Source: CAYTSA01 sp964440345 (GTDB lineage Bacteria; Desulfobacterota; Desulfovibrionia; Desulfovibrionales; Desulfovibrionaceae). Taken from it: a stretch of DNA of 10,631 bases. The DNA is taken from NCBI GenBank assembly GCA_964440345.1, contig CAYTSA010000119.1:1-10631 (forward strand). The letters are read 5' to 3'. The position numbers and the translations under genes are program-made. Positions 1 through 6,539 of this stretch are shown here, in pieces. Positions within the stretch are counted from its first letter, which is position 1. The number at the start of each line of letters is the position of its first letter. Below the pieces are notes generated by a model that saw nothing but the letters and a program-made list of their open reading frames with translations, was not told the DNA's origin and did no database searches.

Positions 1-159
1 CCATCAAGGAGCTACTGGCGCCATGAGAAATCCACAGTCAGCGTCGAGGACCCTATAAAGAATGTGCTTGGCGCAAAGTCCGTTAGAGAGAAGAAAACAA
101 TATAATGCCCGGGACAGGCGCGTTGTCTGCCTCTGCGGTGGGCTGGAATGTTGCAACCA

Positions 160-185
160 GCCGCCGGCGGTTACAGGCCGGCGGC
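160..185. repeat. GC-rich inverted repeat just downstream of phoU
   Basis: A perfect 9-bp inverted repeat (GCCGCCGGC at 160-168, GCCGGCGGC at 177-185) with an 8-nt loop starts 12 bp after the phoU stop codon on the minus strand. It would form a very stable hairpin at the 3' end of the phosphate operon mRNA. No T-tract follows it in the direction of transcription, so it is not a classical intrinsic terminator. It may instead protect the 3' end or act in Rho-dependent termination; both roles are inference. Confidence 0.35.
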
Positions 186-197
186 CGGCAGGTTCTT

Positions 198-860
198 TCA
201 AATGCGGCTGCAGTGGTGCTTCACGTCAACCCCCTTGATGATGAAGATGACGCATTCGGAGATGTTTGTCGCCAGGTCGCCGGCCCTCTCCATGGAGCGG
301 GAGGTGAGAATGGTGTGCACAGAGCGTTCAATAGCCGGCGTTTCCTTGAGCATATAGTCGATGAGCTTCTTGATGACCGACAAGTCGAGTTCGTTAGCCC
401 GGGTGTCCATGTCGCAGACCACCTGGGCCAGCTCGGCGTCGTCGTCTTTATAGGCTTTGATGGAGGATTTGAGCATTTCCAAACAAATGGTGGAAAGCTC
501 TTCCAGCATGTGATTGAACGGCAAAGCCGGGCGGTGGGCGAGGATAAGCGCCCGTTCAGCAATATTGACTGCTTCGTCGCCCAAGCGCTCCATATTCACG
601 ATTATGCGCATGGCGCCTACGATGCCCCGCAGGTCGCGGGCAACAGGCTGGGACAAGGCCAGAAGCCGCAAGCACATCTCGTCTATCTCGCATTCCAGGC
701 GATTAATTTCGTGATCGTTGTCGATGACTTGCTGGGCAATATCGGTGTTGCGCTCCAGCAAGGCGGTGATGGAGTTCTGAAGAGCCTTTTCCGTATACAA
801 GGCCATCTCCAGGACTTTCATCCGCATTTTTTCTTGTTCTTGTTGGAAATGGGCTTCCAT
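198..860 (-). CDS. phoU: PhoU, phosphate signalling regulator
   Basis: PhoU is a cytoplasmic all-helical protein that couples the Pst transporter to the PhoR kinase and keeps the Pho response off when phosphate is plentiful. The 220-residue product has the usual PhoU length and two-repeat architecture. The metal-binding signature occurs twice, as ERLGDEAVNI (91-100) and ERAGDLATNI (191-200), exactly 100 residues apart. These are the E-x-x-G-D-x-A-x-N-I motifs that bind metal clusters in the family. The start is supported by a GGAGAG sequence about 8 nt upstream of the ATG. It follows pstB with a 35-bp gap and is the last gene of the phoB-phoR-pstB-phoU unit. The C-terminal end (VDVKHHCSRI) is not diagnostic. 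The family assignment is secure; the regulatory role is by homology. Confidence 0.96.
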   Translation of the reverse strand: MEAHFQQEQEKMRMKVLEMALYTEKALQNSITALLERNTDIAQQVIDNDHEINRLECEIDEMCLRLLALSQPVARDLRGIVGAMRIIVNMERLGDEAVNIAERALILAHRPALPFNHMLEELSTICLEMLKSSIKAYKDDDAELAQVVCDMDTRANELDLSVIKKLIDYMLKETPAIERSVHTILTSRSMERAGDLATNISECVIFIIKGVDVKHHCSRI

Positions 861-895
861 GCCAATAGCTCTCCATGCGTAAGCAGCAGAACGAA

Positions 896-1663
896 TTAAC
901 CAAACCGGCCGGTGATGTAATCTTCGGTCTGCTTGTTTTTGGGCCGGGTGAACATGGTTTCAGTATCGCCTACTTCAATGAGTTTGCCAATGTAAAAAAA
1001 GGAGGTCACGTCAGAGACACGGGCGGCCTGCTGCATTGAGTGCGTAACGATGATGATGGTGTAGTTTTCCTTGAGTATGTGGATGAGCTCTTCGATTTTC
1101 TGGGTGGCTATGGGGTCCAGAGCAGAGGCGGGCTCGTCCATGAGCAGCACTTCCGGCTCCACCGCCAGGGCGCGGGCGATGCACAGCCGTTGTTGCTGAC
1201 CGCCGGAAAGACCCAAGGCGGTGGAATGCAACCGGTCCTTGACCTCGTTCCACAGGGCTGCGTGATGCAGGCTTTGCTCCACGCGTTCTTCGATGAAGGA
1301 TTTTTCGCGCACGCCGTTCACCCGCAGGCCGTACGCGACGTTTTCATAGATAGTTTTAGGAAACGGGTTGGGTTTCTGAAACACCATGCCAACTCGGCGG
1401 CGCAGTTCGACAACGTCCACCTTGGAGCTGTTGACGTTTTCGCCGTCCAGCTTCAGTTCGCCTTCCATGCGCGCAATGGGAATGAGGTCGTTCATGCGGT
1501 TGAGACAACGCAGAAAAGTGGATTTGCCGCAGCCAGAAGGACCGATGAGCGCGGTTACTTCGTTCTCCATGAACTCCAGATTGATATCCTCCAGCGCCTT
1601 GAAATCGCCATAGTAGAAATCAAGGTGAGAGGAGAACATCTTTACATTTTTTTCTTTGGCCAT
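896..1663 (-). CDS. pstB: PstB, phosphate ABC transporter ATP-binding subunit
   Basis: This is the ATPase of the high-affinity phosphate importer PstSCAB, which works at the inner face of the cytoplasmic membrane as a dimer with PstC and PstA. All ABC ATPase landmarks are visible in the 255-residue product: Walker A GPSGCGKST (41-49), Q-loop Gln96 in VFQKPNPFP, signature LSGGQQQRL (152-160), Walker B EVLLMDEP (171-178) and the H-loop His208 in IIIVTHSMQQAARV. The KPNPFPKTIYENVAYG region and the C-terminal TEDYITGRFG are typical of PstB rather than other ABC ATPases. The ribosome-binding site is weak (AAGGG about 12 nt upstream). pstS, pstC and pstA are not adjacent, so here the subunit is grouped with the regulators phoR and phoU rather than with its membrane partners. 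Confidence 0.97.
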   Translation of the reverse strand: MAKEKNVKMFSSHLDFYYGDFKALEDINLEFMENEVTALIGPSGCGKSTFLRCLNRMNDLIPIARMEGELKLDGENVNSSKVDVVELRRRVGMVFQKPNPFPKTIYENVAYGLRVNGVREKSFIEERVEQSLHHAALWNEVKDRLHSTALGLSGGQQQRLCIARALAVEPEVLLMDEPASALDPIATQKIEELIHILKENYTIIIVTHSMQQAARVSDVTSFFYIGKLIEVGDTETMFTRPKNKQTEDYITGRFG

Positions 1664-1702
1664 AGGTCAGTCCCGCCCTTTAGTTTTTCCCAGTCAGACG
1701 GC

Positions 1703-3526
1703 TCAGCCGGTTTCCGGCTCTTGGTCTGCCAGGGGCAAAGTAAAATAGAAAACAGCTCCCTTTCCGTCTGCGTTGCCGGGCGCAGGGCTTTCAACCCATA
1801 TGCGGCCGCCCAGCTTTTCTACTATATGCTTTGTTATTGCCAGGCCCAGGCCGGACGAGCCGCCCCGGTCCTTTCCGCCTCTGTGTTTGTCCACACGGTA
1901 GAATCGTTCAAATATCCGTTCCCGTTCTTCCCGGGGAATTCCCGGCCCAGTGTCGTGCACGGCAAAAAGCGCCTTGCCGTCTTTGCGCTCCCGCCATATG
2001 GTGACAGTTCCGCCTTCCTCGCCGTATTTGGCAGCGTTTTCGACCAGATTGCGGAAGACTTGCACAAGCCGGTCAAAATCCGCCAGAACCAAGTTGTCAT
2101 CTTCGTCCAACGGAGCGTTCAATTCCACCTGGCGTTCCGCCATCAGGTGTGAGCACTCTTTGACGGCCTGGGCCAGCGCCTCAGCTGCTGATGCTGGCTG
2201 TATGTCAAAGGGCTTTCGCCCGCTCTCCAGCCTGGCCAGGTGCATCAAGTCGTCAACCATCTTGGCCATATGGTTGGCGTTTTTCAAAATAACTTCCACA
2301 AAGGACTTATGCGCTTCCGGCTTGGCGCACCCTTCTTCAACACTGACCACCAATGTTTCAGCATAGCCCTTGATGGAGGTCAGCGGCGTACGTAGTTCGT
2401 GGGAGACGTTGGCCACAAAGTCTCTGCGTACGCGTTCAAGCTTGGAAAGTCTGCTTATGTCGTGAAAGACCGCCACAACGCCCAGCCCTTCCTGTTCAGC
2501 CATCAAGCCCACCAGATTCACGTCGTAGACGTTGTCTTTAGCCGGCTCTATCTGCAAAGACATGGAGGGCGCCCCTTCCTCCGTGCTGCGTTTGCTGTCT
2601 GCGGCTTGTTCCAGCAGAGCATCGCAGGCTTTCTGCAGTTGCGGGCTCATAATCACTTCCAGCGGCCGGCGGCCTTCTCCATGTTCCGCATCTGGAAAAA
2701 TGTCTTTCAAGGCTTTGTTCATGGACCGGATGCGCCCGGAAGCATCCAGGACCATTACGCCTTCGTTCATGCCGTTCAGAATGGCCTCCAGCCGGCTTTT
2801 TTGCAAGGTCATGGTCTTGATGTGCGACTCAATGCGGTCCGCCATGGCGTTGATGGACCTGGCCAGCGCGTCGTAGTCTTTGCTGCCGTAAAGGCTGAGC
2901 CGACGGGTGTATTTTCCTTTGCCGATGGCCTCAGCCACGCTGATGATCTCTTTCCAAGACTCACCCAGCCGGCGGGCAAGGATTAAGCCAAGCAACAAGG
3001 CCAGAACCAGAGCAACGACAAAAGACAAGCCCATGCCCAGGGCCAGCCTGTCCATGTGTTGCTGAAAGCTGTTTTTGGCAAGGGCGACGCGGACAAAGCC
3101 TGCTGGCAGGCCTGTTTCGCGCGGGGCCGGTCGGGAAACAGCGATGATTTCGTTTTCAATGAGCGCTTCGTCTGCCAGCGTTGACTGCTCTGAGAGCCGT
3201 TCAAAGCTGCGCCGTTCGTGCAGCGTGGCGGGCCAGGAGTCTGCCAGGGCCTGTCCGTTTGGCCCAAGATACGTTATCCTGGCGCCAGTTTCGTTACTTA
3301 AAAAAGATACTTTCCTCTGCAGTCCATCCCTGTCGTCCATACCCTGCGCAGCACGCAGTTCTTGCATGGCGTAATTCAGTATTGTCAGCGCCTCGTCACG
3401 GCCAGTGTCTGCGAGGCGCTCTATAAATATAGTCCGCAAATACCAAGCAGGCGCTAACAGCGCCAATATCGTCACAAGAACGAACGAGAGGAGAATGCGG
3501 GATCGAAATGAGAGACGTCCAGACAT
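1703..3526 (-). CDS. phoR: PhoR-type phosphate-responsive sensor histidine kinase
   Basis: This is a membrane-bound two-component kinase of 607 residues. A first membrane helix (about 11-31) is followed by a periplasmic segment of about 130 residues, a second helix (about 161-183), a HAMP linker (about 184-237), a PAS domain (about 243-355) and the kinase core. The phospho-acceptor is His376 in SHELRTPL. The ATP-binding domain has the N-box (FRNLVENAAKYG, Asn493 and Asn497), the G1 box DTGPGI (525-530), the F-box region RIFERFYRVD and the G2 box GLGLA (559-563). E. coli PhoR has only a minimal periplasmic part; this layout, with a real sensory segment, resembles the longer PhoR/PhoR-like kinases of many other bacteria. 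It starts 3 bp after the phoB stop, so the pair is surely co-transcribed, which supports PhoB as cognate partner. Assignment as PhoR rests on this context plus pstB-phoU downstream. Confidence 0.92.
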   Translation of the reverse strand: MSGRLSFRSRILLSFVLVTILALLAPAWYLRTIFIERLADTGRDEALTILNYAMQELRAAQGMDDRDGLQRKVSFLSNETGARITYLGPNGQALADSWPATLHERRSFERLSEQSTLADEALIENEIIAVSRPAPRETGLPAGFVRVALAKNSFQQHMDRLALGMGLSFVVALVLALLLGLILARRLGESWKEIISVAEAIGKGKYTRRLSLYGSKDYDALARSINAMADRIESHIKTMTLQKSRLEAILNGMNEGVMVLDASGRIRSMNKALKDIFPDAEHGEGRRPLEVIMSPQLQKACDALLEQAADSKRSTEEGAPSMSLQIEPAKDNVYDVNLVGLMAEQEGLGVVAVFHDISRLSKLERVRRDFVANVSHELRTPLTSIKGYAETLVVSVEEGCAKPEAHKSFVEVILKNANHMAKMVDDLMHLARLESGRKPFDIQPASAAEALAQAVKECSHLMAERQVELNAPLDEDDNLVLADFDRLVQVFRNLVENAAKYGEEGGTVTIWRERKDGKALFAVHDTGPGIPREERERIFERFYRVDKHRGGKDRGGSSGLGLAITKHIVEKLGGRIWVESPAPGNADGKGAVFYFTLPLADQEPETG

Positions 3527-3529
3527 TGC

Positions 3530-4222
3530 TTACTCTCTGAATCGATAGCCCACTCCTCTTACCGTCTCGATAAACTTCGCATACGGCCCTAATTTTTGCC
3601 GCAGACGACGGATGTGGGTGTCAACAGTGCGGGCGTATCCCTCAAACTCATAACCCCACACTGTGTTTAGCAGCTGATCCCGGGTCTGCACCCTTCCCTG
3701 CCGCTTGATCAGCTCTGCAAGCAGCTTGAACTCTGTGGCGGTCAGGGACATCTCCTCGCCGTCCACCATGGCTTTGTGCGCTTCAAGATCGACAACCAGA
3801 CCGTCCTTGCGCCAGGGCGCTCGCTGCGCAGGCTCATCCTCGCCAGGCGCCGCACGTTTCATGACCGCCCGTATGCGCAGCAACAGCTCGCGGGGGCTGA
3901 ACGGCTTGACGACATAATCGTCTGCGCCCAGCTCCAGCCCTACGATGCGGTCAACCTCTTCGCCCCGGGCTGTGAGCATGATGACTGGCGTATCAGCAGT
4001 CTCAGCCCGCCGCTTGATTTCCTTGCAGACTTCAAAGCCGTCAATGCCCGGTAGCATGATGTCCAGAATAATCAGACTGGGCCGGTGTTGCTTGGCGAGG
4101 TTCAAACCCTCATAGCCGTCCTCTGATGTCAGAACTTCATAGCCAGCTGTCTCCAGATTGTAGGACAACAGCTGGAGGATATCTTCGTCGTCCTCAACGA
4201 CCAGCACCGTCTCTTTCTGCAT
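3530..4222 (-). CDS. phoB: PhoB, phosphate regulon response regulator
   Basis: This is an OmpR/PhoB-family DNA-binding response regulator of 230 residues. The receiver domain (about 4-120) has the acidic pocket Glu10-Asp11-Asp12, phospho-acceptor Asp54 (ILDIMLPG), Thr84 and Lys106 (DDYVVKPF). The winged-helix domain (about 137-230) has the TATEFKLL entry, the recognition-helix region ARTVDTHIRRLRQKL and the wing VRGVGYRFRE. The open frame extends 28 codons further upstream to 4306, but the ATG at 4222 is preferred. It has GGAGG 4 nt upstream, it begins at the conserved family N-terminus, and the longer start would place the Pho box and -10 element inside the gene. PhoB is expected to be phosphorylated by the adjacent PhoR and to activate Pho-box promoters, including its own. 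Confidence 0.96.
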   Translation of the reverse strand: MQKETVLVVEDDEDILQLLSYNLETAGYEVLTSEDGYEGLNLAKQHRPSLIILDIMLPGIDGFEVCKEIKRRAETADTPVIMLTARGEEVDRIVGLELGADDYVVKPFSPRELLLRIRAVMKRAAPGEDEPAQRAPWRKDGLVVDLEAHKAMVDGEEMSLTATEFKLLAELIKRQGRVQTRDQLLNTVWGYEFEGYARTVDTHIRRLRQKLGPYAKFIETVRGVGYRFRE

Positions 4223-4266
4223 ACAGCCTCCACAGCTCGTTAGGGTGTGAATCAAACATTGAGTGG

Positions 4267-4306
4267 GTGACAAGATAATGTTTCCGGGGTTACAAATCCA
4301 TGACAA
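4267..4306 (-). promoter_or_regulatory. Pho box and promoter of the phoB operon
   Basis: Read on the minus strand, the segment 4289-4306 is TTGTCATGGATTTGTAAC: two TTGT(C/A)A(T/C) heptamers 11 bp apart, a close match to the E. coli Pho-box layout of two CTGTCAT-like repeats spaced by 4 bp. A -10-like CATTAT (minus strand, 4275-4280) lies 8 bp beyond the box, as in PhoB-activated promoters where the box replaces the -35 element. A further in-phase heptamer, TTGTCAC, sits at 4267-4273, overlapping the expected start region. A 5' UTR of roughly 45 nt to the phoB ATG is implied. This points to autoregulation of phoB-phoR-pstB-phoU. Confidence 0.72.
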
Positions 4307-4407
4307 TTGCCGTAAGCTTACAAAAAAATGCCACTTTCTTTTTGCGCCGCCTTAGTTTGGCGGCTAGCGCGGGATGTGCGCGCCGCAGCCGGGTTGGCCT
4401 TGGCCCC

Positions 4408-4441
4408 TTGTAACTTTTTTGTGACACAATTGCCACATAAC
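4408..4441 (+). promoter_or_regulatory. Second Pho-box-like array facing rpsB
   Basis: On the plus strand three heptamers follow each other at exact 11-bp steps: TTGTAAC (4408-4414), TTGTGAC (4419-4425) and TTGCCAC (4430-4436). The first two form a Pho-box-like pair with a TTTT spacer. A -10-like CATAAC (4436-4441) lies 10 bp after the second heptamer, the spacing expected for a PhoB-dependent promoter. No normally spaced -35/-10 pair is obvious nearby. The element points towards rpsB. Function is inferred; the same region also contains a short palindrome (TTGTGACACAA) that could belong to another regulator. Confidence 0.45.
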
Positions 4442-4635
4442 TCGGCCAGCCTGATGCTGCAGGCGCTGCCTGGAAGAACCCTGAAAAAATATGGCTGGCA
4501 ACCTCTTGCCAAGCATGGCCGGATGGTATATGCAATCTTGCTCTGCAACACATCGCACACCCTGAGAAGCTCCTGGCGGCTGCGCGGCGCAGTTGTACTT
4601 TCTGCTCAGGGTGGAGGAAAAAACAAGGAGTTCGT
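4442..4635 (+). promoter_or_regulatory. Structured 5' leader of rpsB, candidate S2 autoregulatory leader
   Basis: The roughly 190 nt upstream of rpsB contain no credible gene but have three inverted repeats. They are GCCTG/CAGGC (4449-4453 with 4460-4464), TGGCAA/TTGCCA with a 4-nt loop (4496-4501 with 4506-4511, extendable past a bulge to 4494-4514), and a long-range CACCCTGAG/CTCAGGGTG stem (4558-4566 with 4605-4613). The last encloses a CTGCG/CGCAG hairpin (4580-4592). It ends 13 nt before the AAGGAG ribosome-binding site (4625-4630), close enough to affect ribosome loading. In E. coli the rpsB-tsf operon is repressed by S2 acting on a structured leader of similar size. I see structural, not sequence, resemblance. 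Confidence 0.42.
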
Positions 4636-5535
4636 ATGGCTTACGTTACCATGAAGCAAATGTTGGAAACTGGCGTTCACTTCGGGCACCAGACCCGGCG
4701 CTGGAATCCCAAAATGCGCCCGTACATTTTCGGGGCGCGCAACGGCATCCACATCATTGACCTGCAACAGACGGTCAAGCTGTTTCGCACGGCGCATGAC
4801 GTCATTGTCGACACCGTGGCCAGAGGCGGCCGGGTGATTTTCATCGGCACCAAACGCCAGGCTCAGGAAGCTGTCGCTGCAGAAGCCAGCCGGTGCGGCA
4901 TGTTTTACGTCACCAACCGCTGGATGGGCGGCGCACTGACCAACTTTCAGACAATCCGCAAATCCATCGACCGGCTGAAAAAACTCGAAAGCCAGTTCGA
5001 AGACGGCAGCATCAACAAGTTCACCAAAAAAGAAGTGCTGCAGTTCCAGCGCGAGCTGGACAAGCTGAACAACGTGCTGGGCGGCATCAAAGATATGGAG
5101 CGGCTGCCAGACCTGGCGTTCATTATTGATCCCAAGCGGGAGGAGATAGCCGTCAAGGAATGCCGCAAGCTGAACATTCCGATCATGGCGGTGACGGACT
5201 CGAACTGCGACCCGGACGCCATCGACTACGTCATTCCAGGCAACGACGACGCTATCCGCGCCATCAAATTGTTTGTCTCCCACGTGGCGGACGCTTGCCT
5301 GGAAGGACAGGCCCAGCGCAAGGAAGCCCCGGAGCAGGAAGAAGCCGAGGCGCAGATGGGCCAGTCTGCAGCTCCTGAAGCACAGCCTGAAGCCACAACC
5401 AAAGCTGCGCACGTAGCTGCACCCGAAGCTGCGCCCGTAGCTGCGCCCGAAGCTGCGCCCGAAGCTCCTGCTGAACCTGCAGCAACCCCTGCTGCAGAAG
5501 CACCCGCAGAGACCACAACAACTGAACAGGAGTAG
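4636..5535 (+). CDS. rpsB: 30S ribosomal protein S2 with long acidic C-terminal tail
   Basis: S2 is a small-subunit protein on the solvent side near the head-body junction, and it is needed for S1 binding. Residues 1 to about 225 form the complete S2 domain: VTMKQMLETGVHFGHQTRRWNPKM near the N-terminus, IDLQQTVKLF (41-50), GTKRQAQ (71-77), NRWMGGALTNFQTI (94-107), DPKRE and TDSNCDPD (187-194). After residue 225 comes a tail of about 75 residues made almost only of Ala, Glu, Pro, Thr and Gln, including a duplicated VAAPEAAP unit. The usual bacterial S2 is about 230-260 residues, so 299 is long. The start is firm: AAGGAG lies 5 nt upstream of the ATG. The stop is followed after 2 bp by tsf, the conserved partner gene. 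Confidence 0.98.
   Translation: MAYVTMKQMLETGVHFGHQTRRWNPKMRPYIFGARNGIHIIDLQQTVKLFRTAHDVIVDTVARGGRVIFIGTKRQAQEAVAAEASRCGMFYVTNRWMGGALTNFQTIRKSIDRLKKLESQFEDGSINKFTKKEVLQFQRELDKLNNVLGGIKDMERLPDLAFIIDPKREEIAVKECRKLNIPIMAVTDSNCDPDAIDYVIPGNDDAIRAIKLFVSHVADACLEGQAQRKEAPEQEEAEAQMGQSAAPEAQPEATTKAAHVAAPEAAPVAAPEAAPEAPAEPAATPAAEAPAETTTTEQE
5413..5460 (+). repeat. 24-bp in-frame tandem duplication in rpsB tail
   Basis: Two 24-bp copies (5413-5436 and 5437-5460) differ at a single base, A against G in the third codon. Each codes for VAAPEAAP, and each is itself built of two similar 12-bp halves. The repeat lies in the low-complexity C-terminal extension of S2 and could change in copy number without disturbing the reading frame. 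Confidence 0.8.
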
Positions 5536-5537
5536 TC

Positions 5538-6425
5538 ATGAGCATCACTGCACAGATGGTCAAAAGCCTGCGCGACAAGACCGGCGCAGGCATGATGGAC
5601 TGCAAGAAAGCCCTGGCTGAAGCCGGAGGCGATGAGGAAAAAGCTGTCGCATGGCTGCGCGAGAAAGGGCTCTCTAAAGCCCAGAAACGGGCTGGCCGGG
5701 CAACTTCTGAAGGACTTATCGGCCTTGCTTTTTCCAGCGACGGCAAATCCGGCGTTTTGACTGAAGTCAAGTGCGAGACTGATTTTGTGGCAAAGTCTGA
5801 TACTTTTCAGGCGTTTGCCAGGGACCTGGCTGCTGCCTTGGCCGCCCAAGGAGAGGACGCTGTGGAGCCGGTGCAGGTTCCTGAAAGCTTTTTGGCCGTC
5901 CCGTCCACTTCAGACGCGCAGGCCACGCTGCAAGACAAACTGAACGAACTGGTCGCGGTGCTGGGCGAAAACATCCAGGTGGGCCGCTACACCCGCCTGA
6001 CGCTGCCGGGCGACGGCTTGATTGGCTCTTATGTGCACGCTACAGGCAAAATCGGCGTGCTGGTGCAAGTGACGGCCCCTGCGGACAAAGCAGGAACCGA
6101 CGAAGCCAAGCTGATGGTCAAAGACCTGGCCATGCAGGCGGCTGCAGCCAGCCCGCTTTGCGTTCGGCCGGAAGAGCTGCCTCAGGACCTGCTGGAGAAG
6201 GAGAAGGAAATCTACCGCCAGCAAGCCCTGGGCGAAGGCAAGCCTGAGAATATCGTGGACAAAATCGTCATGGGCCGCGTGAGCAAGTACTACAAAGAAG
6301 TGTGCTTGCTGGAGCAGCCGTTCATCAAGGACGACAAAATGGCTGTCAAGCAGCTTCTGGGCAAGGACATGGACGTTGTCCGCTTTGTCCGCATGGCCCT
6401 GGGCGAGGACGCCGAAGACGAATAA
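5538..6425 (+). CDS. tsf: Elongation factor Ts
   Basis: EF-Ts is the cytoplasmic nucleotide-exchange factor that releases GDP from EF-Tu. The 295-residue product has the N-terminal UBA-like module (ITAQMVKSLRDKTGAGMMDCKKAL, residues 3-26, then LREKGLSKAQKRAGR), the EF-Tu-contacting TDFVAKSD motif (81-88) and a two-part core domain. The second half begins near SYVHATGKIGVLVQV (164-178), and the C-terminal module contains LLEQPFIKDDKMAVKQLL. It is slightly longer than E. coli EF-Ts (283). GGAG at the very end of rpsB serves as ribosome-binding site and the gap to rpsB is 2 bp, so the two are translated from one message. It ends in a double stop (TAATAA) directly before a strong terminator. Confidence 0.98.
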   Translation: MSITAQMVKSLRDKTGAGMMDCKKALAEAGGDEEKAVAWLREKGLSKAQKRAGRATSEGLIGLAFSSDGKSGVLTEVKCETDFVAKSDTFQAFARDLAAALAAQGEDAVEPVQVPESFLAVPSTSDAQATLQDKLNELVAVLGENIQVGRYTRLTLPGDGLIGSYVHATGKIGVLVQVTAPADKAGTDEAKLMVKDLAMQAAAASPLCVRPEELPQDLLEKEKEIYRQQALGEGKPENIVDKIVMGRVSKYYKEVCLLEQPFIKDDKMAVKQLLGKDMDVVRFVRMALGEDAEDE

Positions 6426-6434
6426 TAAAGCAAG

Positions 6435-6459
6435 CGGGCCCTGACGGGCCCGTTTTTTT
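6435..6459 (+). terminator. Intrinsic terminator 1 after tsf
   Basis: A perfect stem CGGGCCC (6435-6441) / GGGCCCG (6446-6452) with loop TGAC is followed at once by seven T (6453-6459). It lies 9 bp beyond the tsf stop. This is a textbook intrinsic terminator for the rpsB-tsf message. Confidence 0.93.
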
Positions 6460-6470
6460 AGGAGAGTCTG

Positions 6471-6511
6471 CGGGCCGGCGGACGGCGGAGAGCCGGGCCG
6501 GCCCGTTTTTT
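6471..6511 (+). terminator. Intrinsic terminator 2 before pyrH
   Basis: A second perfect stem, CGGGCCGGC (6471-6479) / GCCGGCCCG (6497-6505), has a 17-nt loop and is followed by six T (6506-6511). It begins 11 bp after the T-tract of the first terminator. The two share the sequence GGCCCGTTTTTT at their 3' sides. Its T-tract ends only 28 bp before the pyrH start codon. Confidence 0.85.
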
Positions 6512-6539
6512 GCGCCACTTCCAGCCACAAGGAGCAGGA

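Noticed and set aside
101..106. Perfect TATAAT as a promoter -10
   Set aside because: No acceptable -35 at 16-18 bp upstream, and no downstream plus-strand gene until well past antisense phoU.
105..899. Long open frame on the plus strand opposite phoU
   Set aside because: It is antisense to a clear phoU gene, has no family resemblance and no ribosome-binding site; it is a by-product of GC-rich codon use.
1040..2152. A 370-codon plus-strand frame across pstB and phoR
   Set aside because: It runs antisense through two well-supported genes and their gap, and its translation shows no recognisable domain.
4223..4306. N-terminal extension of PhoB by 28 residues
   Set aside because: The extension covers the Pho box and -10 element, is not part of the family domain, and the inner ATG has a GGAGG ribosome-binding site.
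4346..4364. Hairpin GCCGCC/GGCGGC as a terminator between the divergent operons
   Set aside because: No T-tract follows on either strand and divergent promoters need no terminator here; left as an unexplained short inverted repeat.
4419..4429. Palindrome TTGTGACACAA as a CRP/FNR-family site
   Set aside because: Half-sites are separated by only one base, unlike the 4-6 bp gap of those families; the 11-bp direct-repeat reading explains more of the sequence.
4491..4565. Short upstream open frame of 24 codons in the rpsB leader
   Set aside because: No ribosome-binding site, and no conserved leader-peptide features such as runs of regulatory codons.
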